Assembly (NCBI GenBank): GCA_037951165.1
Contig: JBBDHG010000003.1
Span: 12,808,001-12,872,000 of the forward strand
Direction: 5' to 3'
DNA from: Lophius americanus
Taxonomy: Eukaryota; Chordata; Actinopteri; Lophiiformes; Lophiidae
Length of the DNA stretch: 64,000 bases
The notes under the pieces were generated by a model. It had not been told where the DNA came from. It saw nothing but the letters and a program-made list of their open reading frames with translations, and searched no databases. Positions 31,611 to 45,121 of this stretch are shown piece by piece. The translations under genes were made by a program, and so were the position numbers. Position 1 is the stretch's first letter; every line of letters begins with the position of its first letter.

Positions 31611-32065
31611 GATGCTCCCCGTCTACTGTCAAAACAGCTCTGCCCCGTGGAGGTAAGACAAGATCATACTTTATTAATGGAAAAGAAATAGAAATATAAC
31701 AGAAGTTTGCAAAAAGGGCAAGTACACAACACTGCACAAAATAGAAATATAAGTGACATCCAAAGGACTTCAGCCTCCTCAGGAATCAGAGTTGTCTCTT
31801 GTTCTTCCTGTAGAGCTGGTCCATGTTATCTGGCCTCCTCGGCTTGTTATACAGGTGAACACTGAGGTATGTGTAGGTGTCTACAACTATCTCTATGTCC
31901 TCGCCCTGGATGGTGACGGGAACTGGTGGTAAACCAGACCTCTGAAGGTGAGACGTGGTATCTGATACCAAGATGTTTGCAGGAGATCTTTTTTTATGAT
32001 GTGGTGCCTCCGTGGATCTGACTAGTTTGTCCAGCTCATCCCACAGATGCTGCATTTTGATTCTT
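31611..32065 (-). mobile_element. Tc1-like transposon fragment, interrupted by a LINE
   Basis: The left piece (31611-31654) has GTCAAAACAGCTCTGCCCCG. The right piece (31930-32065) has AGACCTCTGAAGGTGAGACG, ATACCAAGATGTTTGCAGGA, CCGTGGATCTGACTAGTTTG and TCATCCCACAGATGCTGCAT. Together they follow the non-template strand of a Tc1-like transposase gene common in fish; the transposase sense is minus. Fragments of the same family are at 40266 and 55338. Confidence 0.75.
31655..31929 (-). mobile_element. L2/Rex1-like LINE fragment nested in Tc1
   Basis: The minus strand reads VTIQGEDIEIVVDTYTYL followed by S-V-H-L, then a degenerate DNMDQLYRKNKRQL. This is the (E/D)-x-V-x-x-Y-K-Y-L-G-V-H-L...NTDALYKKGQSRL segment of L2/Rex1-like LINEs. 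The 3' end at about 31655-31675 reads AATAAAGTATGATCTTG on the minus strand, a retroposon tail. It splits the Tc1 fragment; GGTAA occurs at both junctions and may be a target duplication. Confidence 0.75.
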
Positions 32066-33615
32066 CTCATTGCACAGTGGCCCAAGTTCCTACAGACTGT
32101 AGACACATTTTTGCTAGACTCGCAGAAAGTCGTGGTTTTTATTTAACCAGAGAGGTCGGATCATGACTTTAATAACTTTTACAAGAACGTGGTGGATGAT
32201 GCTGTAGACCATACAGTTGCTCTGCAAAACTGGAAGCTGGAGAGCCTGCTCACACATTCCTGATCCCAGTAGATCATTACTGGAAACTATAATTCCTAGT
32301 TCTGGATCAACTGCATGCTGAATCGGGGCAGTGTTTGAGCAGAGAGACCTGCGTGTGAAGGCTAGCCTTCTTTATAAAGTAAAAAGAAGAAGTCTCAAAC
32401 TTTCTTTTATCTCAGCCTTTGTTAAGAGGATTTTAAATAATCTGAGAATTTAATGTTAATCCTGAAGAAGAGGAACTGCAGACTTCCTACCAGGATTAGG
32501 ACTTTGAACAAATTCTAAATCACTCATTCGTGGAATCTGGTGTGTTCTTCGCAGCACCTTTGTATCCGCCCGCCTTTTTCAGCATTAGATGATCCATATT
32601 CTGATAGAGGCTATATGGTCTCAGATAAGAAGAGGGATATAAGATAGAAGACCTTACGAGAAAAATAGGTTCACCCTCGTGTTGAAGGTATGCATCTGTC
32701 TATCTGAGGTCTTTGAAGGCTCATTGTACCCACCTGCAGGAGACTGATTGCCATCTGCTGGCCGAGCTGAGATCTAATCCTATCAATGTGTCACCATTCA
32801 CAGACAGTAAACACATACCAGTCATTTATATCTGTCTCATCCGGAGCAGCTCTCACCATTATATCAGCACGGTCCGCATGGCTGACAGCGATGCCTCTAG
32901 AAAACAATTTGCTCGGCCGAGTTCCACAATGAACGCTGTGTGAGACCTTGCTGTTAGCAACGGTTCCCCCGCAGCAGCCGAGTCCTCTCCGTTCACTTCA
33001 GTATTAAAAGCTGCAAGGAAGTGAAGAGACAAGCCAAGGTCAGCCTAGCTTTGGAAGTCACTCCTTTAGAACACGGAAAGCTGTGGAGATGCTTTGTGCA
33101 GGTTGGGTACAGTGGAATGTAAGCCCTAATCTGAGGGCCTGGAGCCGTGTGCCGAGTGATGAATAGGGATTAAAGCGCTCCTTTAAATTCTGCTGCAGTT
33201 CTGTCTGTTTCATGTGTCCTATCATCCTGCTTATTTGCATTCCGTTGCTCGACAGCAGCAAAAAAGCTGAGGTTTATTCCTCACCGCGAGCAAACGGCAG
33301 GCTGATGAGCTGTTTGACCACGGCTGTGACGGGAAATTGTCTCAGGGCTCGTCCCACTCAGGCCGACCTGTTGTTTTATGAATTAGGAGCGAATTAGCTG
33401 CAATACTGAGTGCAGGAGAGAAACTGTTTTCCCGTTTTGTTTTGTGATTGGGTCGGCTTTCTTTTATTGATCCGAGGGTTCCAGAGGTGGCGAATAATGC
33501 GGAGCAACCTGCAGAATAACAATGACAGGGGGATGACGGGGTGACACGGAGGTTCAGGTGATCCAACATCAGTATACAGACAGCAGGAAGGACGGCAGAC
33601 AGATGTCACTCCAGC
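32066..33615. other. Gene-free stretch, partly CNE-like
   Basis: The block at 32700-33560 is repeat-free with balanced GC, for example CGAATTAGCTGCAATACTGA near 33389. No coding motif is seen. It may include conserved non-coding sequence. Confidence 0.3.
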
Positions 33616-33619
33616 TTTA

Positions 33620-34205
33620 TTACAATAAAAGAAAAAGGTCATGATACTATTAGGTCATAATAAAATTCTACACACATTAAAGTCAATACACTAAAAGAGG
33701 AAAAGTTATGTAACTTTGATAAAAGCCATAATATAATACTTTAATCATAGAATGCATTCTACTACAAGAGGAAAAGTCATAACATTACAAGAAAAGTCAT
33801 AATATAATACTACACTTATAAAATGTATTATTCTACAAGAAAAAAAGTTACGTATTTCAAGAGCATTCAGAAAGAAAACTCATAACACTACATGGAGAAA
33901 AGTCACAGCATTACGAAAAGGAACGTCAATGTACTCTAAAAGATACGATGCTACAAGAAGAAATGTCCCATTATTATGATAAGGAATATAATAATATAAC
34001 AATAGAAGTCATGATATAAGTGGAAAAGTCATAATATTATTACATCTATGAAGTAATAAAACTACATCAAAAAAGCATACTACAAAAAAAACTGATACTA
34101 CGTGTAGAATTGACATTGAAGGAGGCAAAGTCATAACATAACAAGGGGAAAAGTCATTTAACTCCAAGGAAAGTCTGTATACTACAAGAAACAAGCAAAT
34201 GTCAA
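33620..34205. repeat. Degenerate AAAAGTCATAATA array, block 3
   Basis: AAAAGTCATAAC/TATT phrases recur with ACAAGAGGAAA spacers. The words and orientation are the same as in blocks 1 and 2. Confidence 0.8.
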
Positions 34206-35320
34206 ACTGATGATCGTTAGAACCAAAGTTCTGAAACAGAGAGCAGAAGGATAGTGAACAGATGTGCTAAGGCGAATTTAGGCCAGACACTGGCACTGCA
34301 CATTTGTCCACACACACACGCACACATGCACACACATAAACACACACAAACACAAACCTATATCAACAGCTGGAACGCTAACACCAGCAGCTGGGGGCTT
34401 CATCCTCCGGAGGTCATTCAGTTCTCCGTCATGGCTCGCCTTAAGTGGATATGGTGCTTCGGCGGCATCACTTGCTTCTGTCCTTGTCGATCGATCGCCG
34501 CGTTTCTCAGAGAGGTGGGTTCCCTGTTTGTTATGTTTGTCTTTTCTTTATTTGGAAAGGGGACGTGAAGGTCGAGAGTAGTCTGAATCTCGCTCTGGCA
34601 TATTCTGTGAAGCTGCAGTCACACTCTCTGTAAGGAATCCCGCCACACCGAGTCTGTCTGTAGCCATGGAGGGTGTGCAGCCAATTACAGCGAGCACACA
34701 GCGTTACGGCGGCAGCCAGCTCAGCGTGCACACACTGGGCTCATTTTAATAGAAACCCGAGGCAGACCCCCAACCTCACTTGTCTTTTAACTTTACTCAC
34801 GTGAAGAGAGGCAGGAATCTTCTGCCTGACGTTGTTGACTAAACTCAAGGTTGATGTCGTCCCGGAGGAGAGCTTCCTGCTGCTGCTGGTCATGTGACAC
34901 TGCTTTCTTAGTAGTAAATATTCTTTTATTCAGATACTTTATATTCTAGATGGACTGTTTTACACCATGGCATAAATCCTATTCACGGGATTGACAGGAT
35001 TAATATTCAAGGGGGAGAGGGTAATAAAACATTGTGTTTACCCTTGGGCTGTCTCACAAAACTTTTTCATGACTGTTGAGTCTGTGCCACATTCCAGGAG
35101 ATGGTTCTGGTTTTTCAACAGGCGATAATTGTTTTCCCGAGTATTCCATTTATAAATACGACAGAGGCATAATCTGTGAATATTATGGTCATTCATTCTC
35201 TCAAATAAACATAATAATAACAAATTCTTCCAAAGATGGTGAAGCAGGCTAGAAGATATAACTAAATTATCCATTTTTGTCCTTGACATGTCAAAAACTT
35301 CCTGTAGCATGTTTTTCATG
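34206..35320. other. Gene-free stretch with a (CA)-rich patch
   Basis: CA-rich sequence at 34308-34358. The segment at 34400-34510 has an ATG in good context and a possible donor (gtgggt near 34515), but nothing identifies it as a gene. A 93-codon minus-strand frame at 35038-35319 is unrecognised. Confidence 0.35.
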
Positions 35321-35323
35321 TGA

Positions 35324-35365
35324 ATATATATACATATCTATATATATATAGATATGTATATATAT
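35324..35365. repeat. 42-bp perfect AT-rich palindrome
   Basis: The sequence reads the same on both strands and is centred between 35344 and 35345. TACATATCTA and its complement TAGATATGTA form the arms around a TATATATA core. It lies at the left edge of the GGTT-rich array and could form a cruciform. Confidence 0.9.
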
Positions 35366-35369
35366 ATGT

Positions 35370-35760
35370 ATATACCTCTTGGTCGGTTGATCAGCTACTC
35401 GGTGGGTTATGTGGTTGGTTATTTGGTTGGTTTGTTAGTTGGGTTTATTTGTTTGCATGTTGTTTTATTGGTTGTTTTGTTGATTGGTTGGTCGTCCATT
35501 GGTTGGTGGGTTAGTTGGTTGCTTACTTGGTTGATTGGTTGGTTTCTTTGGTTGTTTTGTTGCTCATTTGGCCGGTTAGTTTGTTGGTCTTGGTTAGTTG
35601 GTTTGTTGATTGCTTAGTTATTTTGTTGTTCGGATGTTTGGTTTATTTGTCGGTCAGTTGGTTAGTTGGTTGATTTGTTGGTTTCTTTAGTTGTTTTGTT
35701 TCTCACTTGGCCGGTTTGTTTGTCTGACTGTTGGTTGTTTTTTTTGGTTGTTCGATTGAA
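35370..35760. repeat. GGTT-type degenerate tandem array
   Basis: GGTTGGTT, GGTTTGTT and GATTGGTTGG words fill about 390 bases, with very few C bases on this strand. A longer phrase recurs: TTGGTTTCTTTGGTTGTTTT near 35538 and a near copy near 35677, both followed by CTCA(T/C)TTGGCCGGTT. Confidence 0.85.
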
Positions 35761-37220
35761 TGCCAATTTAGTTTATTATTAACCCTAATCCTTTGCTTGG
35801 TGTTAACACAATGGAAGCATATTGATGGTCTGAGTTGTTCGACCTCTGAAATGAGCGAGGGGGTAATAACAGAGGCATCAAAAAAAACACAAAGCGATGT
35901 GTGAAACTAACAACCAGAAGGTTTAAAAGCAGAAAGTAATGGTCAGTCGCTATTTGTCTTCTCTTCTTCTTTATGGGATGATGAATCTTCCTTTACGTTT
36001 CAGGTACCAAAAAAGAAACTTTGAACATCAGAGAACAAAATTCACAACCTGAAATGTTATACAATTTGGAACTACTTAAACTCCAATCAAAGATCAGCCT
36101 AAATGACTGTTTAGGCTGATCTTGATGGTTCTCCCGTAGAGGGTCTGATGATGGACCCATATTATTGAATCACTGTTGAACAACACAATGAGTCACATAA
36201 TGAGTCACATAATGAGTCACGTAATGATAACTAGCTCAGAGGGAAAGTAAAAAGTTCTTTATCTACCGGTTGTCATTTCACCCGTGAAGGACTGTGTGTT
36301 GGCAGATATCATGTGATAAACACCTGCTTGTTTAGCTACTGCATTAAACCTAGTTTGAAAGATGCCGTTTGAAATTACTCAGACTTTTTACAATTTAAAG
36401 AAAAACACAGATAAACCTACAGTTTTGAATAAAACTAAGATACAGCTAGTTGACCTGAGATTAAAGTTGGACATGGAAATCACATGATGTCTCTGTAGTC
36501 CTGTCCTTCTCCCACGAATAACCTTAATGGTTGATGTTTTCATGTTGTTGTTTTTTTTATTATGGGACAATTTACAAGTAACAGGAGGAAACACACATGT
36601 GCAGTTTATGACTCTGTCCTTCACTTTGTCTGATGTCGTCCTGGTGTTGTCTTAATGGAACTCAGCAGCAGGTAGCGTCACCTCCAGCATAAAAGGAAAA
36701 AAGGAAAAATGTGGTACCTAGTGCGACAAAATATTTGCAAGGCTGATAGATGTATGCATCCAGCGCAATGCATTTTAGTTAAATGTACAACAGGAGCAGC
36801 ATTATGTTTACAGGAAGCAATAAAACCTGCTATTCCCGTAGATGGGCGTGGTCTTGCCGGATGCTGCGCCGTGACCTTCTTAACCTGTGCACTGAGTGCA
36901 TCTTGTTCTGTACGTCTATATTTCGCTTCACACCTATGTCCATGGAAAACGATAGTCTCCCTTCCAAGGCTGGCAGTTGTGGGAGAAGTTTGTGTCAGAG
37001 GTCGGGTGACCTGCCGTTGTGTTTAAAGAGCGACAACGCCCGGATGGTTGGCTCAAACACGGAGTTCTCAGACACATAGGGACATGTCTTGTGCCGAGCT
37101 GAGTTGGATTTTCCTTAGATTTCCTAAGACTTTGGACATTAATTTTCAACTTTAGCTTGGAAAGGGTTGAGACAACAGATGTACACGGTTAATTATGGGT
37201 CAACGGCGGGTGTTAGGCTG
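35761..37220. other. Gene-free stretch with a hairpin and clustered AP-1-like sites
   Basis: Contains a perfect 14-bp inverted repeat at 36090-36123 and three TGAGTCA sites at 36189, 36201 and 36213. The remainder shows no gene or named repeat. Confidence 0.5.
36189..36219. promoter_or_regulatory. Three TGAGTCA motifs at exact 12-bp spacing
   Basis: TGAGTCA occurs at 36189-36195, 36201-36207 and 36213-36219 within a 12-bp tandem unit. The heptamer is the AP-1 (Fos/Jun) consensus. The cluster may be a chance product of a short tandem duplication. Confidence 0.35.
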
Positions 37221-37227
37221 CTTTGGC

Positions 37228-37400
37228 TCAGGAGATGGAACGGTGGTCCGGTCAGTGGTTCAGATCAAAGTGTCCTTGAGCAAGAGGCCCGTTGGCTGCT
37301 CCTGATGGCTGGTCCATTGGTTTGTGAATGAAGGTGGGACTGGCCATTGGTCCTGGCGGTTTGCGTGGTCGCCTCTGCCACTCCTGAATTAGTGTGTGAT
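37228..37400 (+). repeat. tRNA-headed SINE-like repeat
   Basis: TTTGGCTCAGGAGATGGAAC is followed by GTGGTTCAGATCAAAGTGTC, CTTGAGCAAG and GCTGCTCCTGATGGCTGG, then TTGTGAATGAAGG. The same order appears in the fuller copy at 50765-51065. The B-box region is partly deleted. Confidence 0.65.
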
Positions 37401-38911
37401 AATCTAAAGGAGGTTGTCGAACTGTTAGAAAGATTACGGCAAAAGTAGTGGATGAATTTGCATGTCATTTGAGCCAGAGGTCAGTTTGATAACATTTCGT
37501 AGATCTTATGTCATGTCCTGACAACATGACGTCTTAATAACGTTTTCTTAATCACAGCTTATTGGAGGTTTATTTTGTAACTAAATAAATGAATGAATGG
37601 ATGAAATTTTACTGCATTAATGTTTACCTTTGGTACAGTTGTGCGTTGGCGGAGGTATACGCTCTCTCAGTCTAGTTTAAGTTTAGTTTGTGGTTTATGG
37701 TTTGCTAATTTATGCAAAAAAGTGTCAAGACAACCAGAGGCGTGTCGCCAGGTGAAATAACTATTTTTTTTAAAATTTGGTACATTGTGTCATAATGTGA
37801 ACTTGGATATAATTATACAAACATGACTATATTTTTTTGGGAAAATAAAGAATAACAAATCTATCTAATCTATCTCTATCCTTCATTAGGTCAGGATTTT
37901 TTTAAGGACAAGTCATATTATTTTTTTGTTAATCTTCATTTACATAAGAACGGCTGAATATATCTTCCTGATAAAGTGCATTTCTAAGCAATAAAGTCAT
38001 AGTTGCTCATTGTGTGAGAATAAAGATGATTGGAATCCCTTTTCCAATCCCCAGATTATGAGGGAATTTCATTGGTCGGTCATCGCCTAGCAAATGCTAA
38101 TGCTATTGCTAATTACACAAGAGAGTCAGGGCAGACTTAGAAAAATAAAAAACATTCACGTTGCATCGCCTGCACTGGAAATTAAGGTTTTCAATTAATA
38201 TCCCACATTCGGGAACACACTCTTACACGTACACATACACACACACGCGGGGCACATCAAGCGCATACATCATACCGGCCAGGTTATATCAGCAATAAAA
38301 TTCAAGGTAGAATAAATGATCTGATCATAATGGCGCCTGTCAGTGAGTGGATATATTCAGCAGCAAGTGAACATATCAGCCTAAGAATGATGAGCCGGAA
38401 TCAGAAAATCGGAAGAAGTAAAAGGATCATGGGCGTCCAAAGCTCATTGATGTATGTGGAAAAGGATTCTACCCCGTGTTCTTTGATTGCTCAGAAAAGC
38501 CTCTGTAGCAAATACTGCTGAAAACATTTATGCTGGTCCCGATTGAAAGGTGTCAGAACATATAGTGACATCACGGTGACATCAGAGAAATGTTTCCGTG
38601 CCTCCACGGAAACAGTCAGGTGGTTTTAATCTTATGGCAGATGGGTGTGGATGTAATTTAAACTAGCCCAGCCTACCTTAACACACCTGTGGCACTGAAG
38701 TCAAGCAACAAACACACAACTTTTTGAACTCTTTGCTCTGTTTCCTGCCAAAGTGTCGATAATTGTGGAAACTGTGTAACCGTGATTTTATCCCTGACAA
38801 TAATCGTAATATCAAAATCTGATATTGGACATCCATGAAATTTAAAATGACCCAATTTAAATGAAATGTTAATTAAAGTAAAGTAACAATCGCTAAATAC
38901 AATAACAAAAT

Positions 38912-38915
<4 letters not shown>
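37401..38915. other. Gene-free stretch
   Basis: No exon or repeat family recognised. Short CA-rich sequence near 38220-38250. Confidence 0.45.

Positions 38916-38959
<44 letters not shown>
38916..38959. repeat. (AT)22 microsatellite
   Basis: A perfect 44-base AT run, followed after a short gap by more AT-rich sequence. Confidence 0.95.
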
Positions 38960-38962
<3 letters not shown>

Positions 38963-39364
38963 CTTCTAAAATATATATATAAAATATAATAAATATTTGA
39001 ATAACCTCTAGTGACCTGACCAGGTGGTCCCGGCCCGCACTATGGGATAAGGTATAGTATATGGTTAAAGATACACTTTGTAAGATTTAGTGGCATCTGG
39101 CAGTGAAGTCCTAGATTACAACCTTTCCTGCTCCTCACCAGAGGTCAGGGTTCACCCAGAGCTGGTTGCGGCACACCTCAGCTGATTAAACACTAATAAA
39201 AGTATAGCAGTGTTTCCCGCAGGTTGGGAATTTACTGGCGAGGGCGGGCCCTGCGCAGCACAGCGTGTGACAGATGCCTTACATAATAAACTACTGTATC
39301 ACTTACTCCATTGATTGTAAATGAAAAACCATCTTCTATCTTAGGTCAACATAAAAAACTATTT

Positions 39365-39493
39365 ACAAATGAAAATGAATTACTATGCGACGGGGGGCCC
39401 TGAGGGAGCAGTGTTCCCAACGGGGAGTTTCCGACCTTGTACTTTATAACATTGGGATAAATAAAGATCATTATTATTATTATTACTATTACA

Positions 39494-39529
<36 letters not shown>

Positions 39530-39530
39530 A
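39365..39530 (+). repeat. Retroposon 3' end with an (ATT)n tail
   Basis: GGGCCCTGAGGGAGCAGTGT, then TTTATAACATTGGGATAAAT and AAAGATC lead into ATT repeats (39470-39530). This is a truncated SINE or LINE tail with microsatellite expansion. Confidence 0.6.
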
Positions 39531-40265
39531 CCCTGGATTTTACACACTGCACCCTCAAGATGGTATGAAAGGAGGTGGGATTAATTTGTGCTTTGGTTTT
39601 TCGCCGCCATAGAAATTGGAATTGGTAATGCCCTCTGTTCACAGCTGATCCAATCTAATGGTGGGTTTAATCACAACATCAGTCATTTTCAGACGCCGTC
39701 ACATAAGATAAAGTCAGACTGTATGAATGAAAATGGACTAATATATACACGAGCATACGCTTGACAATATTAAAAATCACTCAGTCAAGCCCAGGTTATA
39801 TTAAAATAAAGAGGGAGGGATTTATTTTAGTTGCATCCTCAGAAAATGGAGAAGTTTAGCCACTCATATTGTGATGAAGTACCTGATGTTTTGTCTCCTC
39901 ACAGAGGTTTACTTTAAACAATTCTTGTGTTTGGACCCACAGGTTGATTGGCAATAGAATCATATCTGCATATCCAGGTCAGAGACATTCAGCAGTTATG
40001 AATTCATATTATTATCATGCTGATGGAGGTCTGTTAGCGGCTGAAAGAATCCAGAGGACAAAAGCTCTGTGGTTGCCGGAGAGACAGTCCAATGTTCAGC
40101 TTACGGTAGAATAATTAGGGCCGTTCAGTCAAAAACATTCATGTCCATTATTTCATTATAGTTTAGATGGAACTACAAGTGTTCTTGCTCAGTGATGGTA
40201 CTGCTGATAGGAGAACTGTTAATAGCAGAACTTTGGATACAAAATGTTCTGTTCTGGATAAAATT
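39531..40265. other. Gene-free stretch
   Basis: Nothing recognisable beyond AT-rich unique sequence. Confidence 0.45.
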
Positions 40266-40360
40266 TTAATTTCCTGCCCAATATAACCCACCCACTGATG
40301 ATCAATGTGAATTTATCCTCGCCCATCAGTGGTTATAATGAAATGGCTGACTGGTATGAT
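40266..40360 (-). mobile_element. Tc1-like transposon terminal fragment
   Basis: AATATAACCCACCCACTGAT and ATCAGTGGTTATAATGAAAT, then GGCTGACTGGT, match the terminal region of the Tc1-like family whose end reads GTCATAATGTTATGGCTGAT. Orientation matches the 31611 and 55338 fragments. Confidence 0.65.
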
Positions 40361-42214
<1,854 letters not shown>

Positions 42215-42839
42215 AGTGAGTGTGTGTGTGTTTTCAGTGTAAAATCCTGTTTAAATGCAAATAATCTCTTCTGCACTTTTCAGTCACTGAACTGATTTCT
42301 GTCTGCCTCGGTTTGGAAATGGACTCCAGTTTAGATCCAATCCAAACCATCATATTGTGAATTTCACACCTTCCTGCCTCACTACAACATAATAGACAAG
42401 GTGGTTCCTGTAGCAACAAGCCTGTCAGTCAAGGTCATCCATGACAGAGACGCGCAGGAAGCCTGGAAGAACAGAGCGAAGACTGAGACTAAATGAGAAT
42501 GGGAACAAAGGGGAAGTGTCCTCTGCAGGATGATGTGTATTTAGGAGCATGACAGAGCGTGATATGACTCTGGAGGCAGCTTCTGCTCTTTGTCAACTGA
42601 TGATGAATGGGGGAAACACGTTAAGGGGGTGTACTCCAGGAAAATACACATTGTGCACTTCAAAAAAAGGCAATACTAGACAGAAGCCAGATATTCCTAA
42701 CTTTTTATCAAGTTGTATCTGCCAATGGGATAAAGACATTTTGCTTTGCTGTAATTCTCATATGAAGTAAACGATCAAGCCAATGAATCAAATTGATGGG
42801 TGATAAAACCAGCCAAAAATATAATTAAATTTAATTTAA

Positions 42840-43028
42840 TAATGTATCCATCATTAATCAGAGTTTAAATCATACACAGTACATCACAGTGAAAGTATTT
42901 GTCTGCCTTTGACTCATCCCTGAGTAGCAGTGAGCAGTGAGACCCCGAATGCATGTATTGGGGATCAGGGTCTTGCTCAAAGACCCTACAACATGACAGT
43001 TCTACTTACTGAGCCACAGCCAACCCAG
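42840..43028 (-). repeat. SINE, reverse orientation
   Basis: Reverse complement of the family at 2897. The 3' half is visible as ACAGTGAAAGTATTTGTCTG, CTCATCCCTGAG and CAGGGTCTTGCTCAAAGACC. The head is partial, with TACTTACTGAGCCACAGCC giving an A-box-like sequence on the minus strand. Confidence 0.7.
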
Positions 43029-43029
43029 G

Positions 43030-44035
43030 TTTCGCTTATAACAAGCAATAGAAAGTAATTTATCTAGGACTGATGTACTCAAAAATGAGCATTTCAGTTC
43101 CGTAATTAAGCTGTTGTGAAGAGTCTGAGAGTCACCTTCATCCAAGATTAGGATAAACCTTTCTGTCCCACAAGTGAAAAATTTGTCCTGGGCTCTTCAT
43201 CCTTGCCACAGCCAAAAAAAAAAAGAAGACACTATTCAACTGAATGACAGCAAACAGCATATCAGGGATAATAACATGGTACCCCACAGTATCCATGCAA
43301 CCATATATCAGATACATGTTGAAATAATTAACAATATATAACGTCACAAAATTATTAAAAGCTAAATAAAAAGCATCAATTGCTCAAAATTCTAAAATTG
43401 CCAATTTGAAAAACAAGATTGTTTTTCTTTAGAGACAAAAAAAATACATTTCCTTGAAAAAAAGGCTTTTTTAATTATTTCTTGAAAATTGAAAATTTCG
43501 TAGTGTGACACATTGCTCCAGTGCTTCTTTGTTTTAGCATTTCTTGCAGACCTGTGTATTTCTGAGAGTTTTATTAAAACATTTGGAAATTAAAGTATTC
43601 AGGGTTTAGTACTTACAATGAAACCATGAAGTCAAGAGAATCCACAGCAGGAGGTGCAAAGTAGGAGGAGAGTTCTAAAATGACCTTGGGTAGTTCGGTT
43701 TGTTGAGGTGCATTTCTGAGAGAATAGCTCCATTCATGATATGAAACTATACGTTACAGGAAAGGGAGGGCTTAGGATGCGTTCAGTAGGATATAAAATG
43801 GATTTTCCATTACTGCATACATCAGGGTTGTTTTCACATTGTTTATATTTGATGATAGAATTTCTGTAAAAGGCAATCATCAGTTTTTGCAAGACCATTG
43901 TCATTCAAACAATCAGAGGAGAGGCATCAGAGGAGAAGAACATGCACACCCAGGCGGGTGTGCATGAATACCAAGGCTATTGGTAAAATGAGCTGAGGGG
44001 CATGAAGATCAGTCAAAGATGATGCAAAGCTGGCT
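43030..44035. other. Gene-free AT-rich stretch
   Basis: No exon or named repeat. Poly-A runs near 43210 and 43436-43470. Confidence 0.45.
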
Positions 44036-44039
44036 TCTT

Positions 44040-45121
44040 GATGATTTTAGTACTGGCTATCTGCACAGAAATGCACTCGTATGTGTTGGACACTCAGGTG
44101 ACGAGAGGACCGGAGCTGTCCACCGATCACTACCTGGTGATGAGTTGGATCAAATGGCGAGGGAGGGCCGCAGGACAGATCTGGAAAATCCAATTGAGTT
44201 GTTGGTGTGAACTGGGAATGTCTAGTGGACTCTCCATTCTGTCAGGACTTCAAATCACGCCTCCAACGTCAGGCGTGAGTTGAAGTCCAACATATTAACT
44301 TACAACAGATTCCGGGGGTTCGGGACATGGAATCCGAATTGGCCATATTCAAATCCTCAATGGTGGAGGCAGCTGCTAGCAGCTGGGGCCAGAAGGTTAT
44401 TGGTAGCGGTGAAGGAAGCCATTAAGCTGAAGAAGGAGGCAAATCTGAGGTCATTGTTCTCTGCCAGGAATCAGGGGACTGCCACCTTTTGGTTGGGGGT
44501 GAGTTGCTGCCCATATAAAGGAGTTCAACTATCTTGGTGTATAGTTCTCGAGTGATGGGAGGATGGACCGGGAGATGGACATGCGGTTTGGTTCGGCATC
44601 AGTAGTATTTCCGGTGTTTTATCGGCGAAGACGAAGCTGAGTCGTAAGGCAAAAGCTCTCAATTTACTGGTTAATCTACATTCCAACCCTCATTTATGGT
44701 CATGAGCTCTGGATTGTGACTGAAAGAATGAGGTCAAGGATTCAAGCTGCTGAAAAGAGATTCCTGCGTAGGGTGGCTGGGCTCAGCCTCAGAGATAGGT
44801 GAGGAGCTCAGACGACCTGAGAGAGTTCGGAGTAGCTAGGACCTGCTGCCCCTTAGCCTCGTAAATAGCCTGTTGAGGTCGTTCTAACTAGGAAAGCCTC
44901 AGGACGCTTTTTTCAGGCTTTCTTCAGGCATGTCCAACTGTGAGAACACCCCGAGTTAGACCTAGAACTCCGTGGAGAGACTATATTTCTCATGTTGCCT
45001 CGGGAACCTCTAGGATGAGCCGATAGTGTTGCTACGGAGAGGGATATCTGGAAATCCCTTCTGAGCCTGCTGGCACCGCCACCCGACCCAGGACAAGCGG
45101 AAAGAAATGGATGGATGGATA
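44040..45121 (+). pseudogene. Rex3/RTE-like LINE, internally deleted
   Basis: The 5' part encodes YVLDTQVTRGPELSTDHYLV and then MSWIKWRGR, the C-terminal part of an RTE endonuclease domain (S/T-D-H motif). A VAVKEAIKLKKEA linker follows at about 44395-44440. Most of the RT domain is missing. The sequence resumes near 44518 at the KGVQLSWC (EFKYLGVLF-equivalent) region, then SRKAKAL, IYGHELW-like DNA and the RRVAG segment, and runs to a 3' end of GACCCAGGACAAGCGGAAAG and tandem ATGG units (45105-45121). The short tandem 3' tail is a hallmark of Rex3/RTE elements. Multiple stops and frameshifts are present. Confidence 0.8.

Noticed and set aside
27600..34205. CRISPR-like array
   Set aside because: Units are degenerate, spacers are not unique or uniform in length, and the genome is vertebrate.
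34434..34515. First coding exon starting at an ATG in good context
   Set aside because: Short Trp/Cys-rich peptide with no family resemblance and only a moderate donor site; insufficient support.
35038..35319. 93-codon minus-strand frame as a small helical protein
   Set aside because: Leucine-rich but without signal peptide, splice support or recognisable family pattern.
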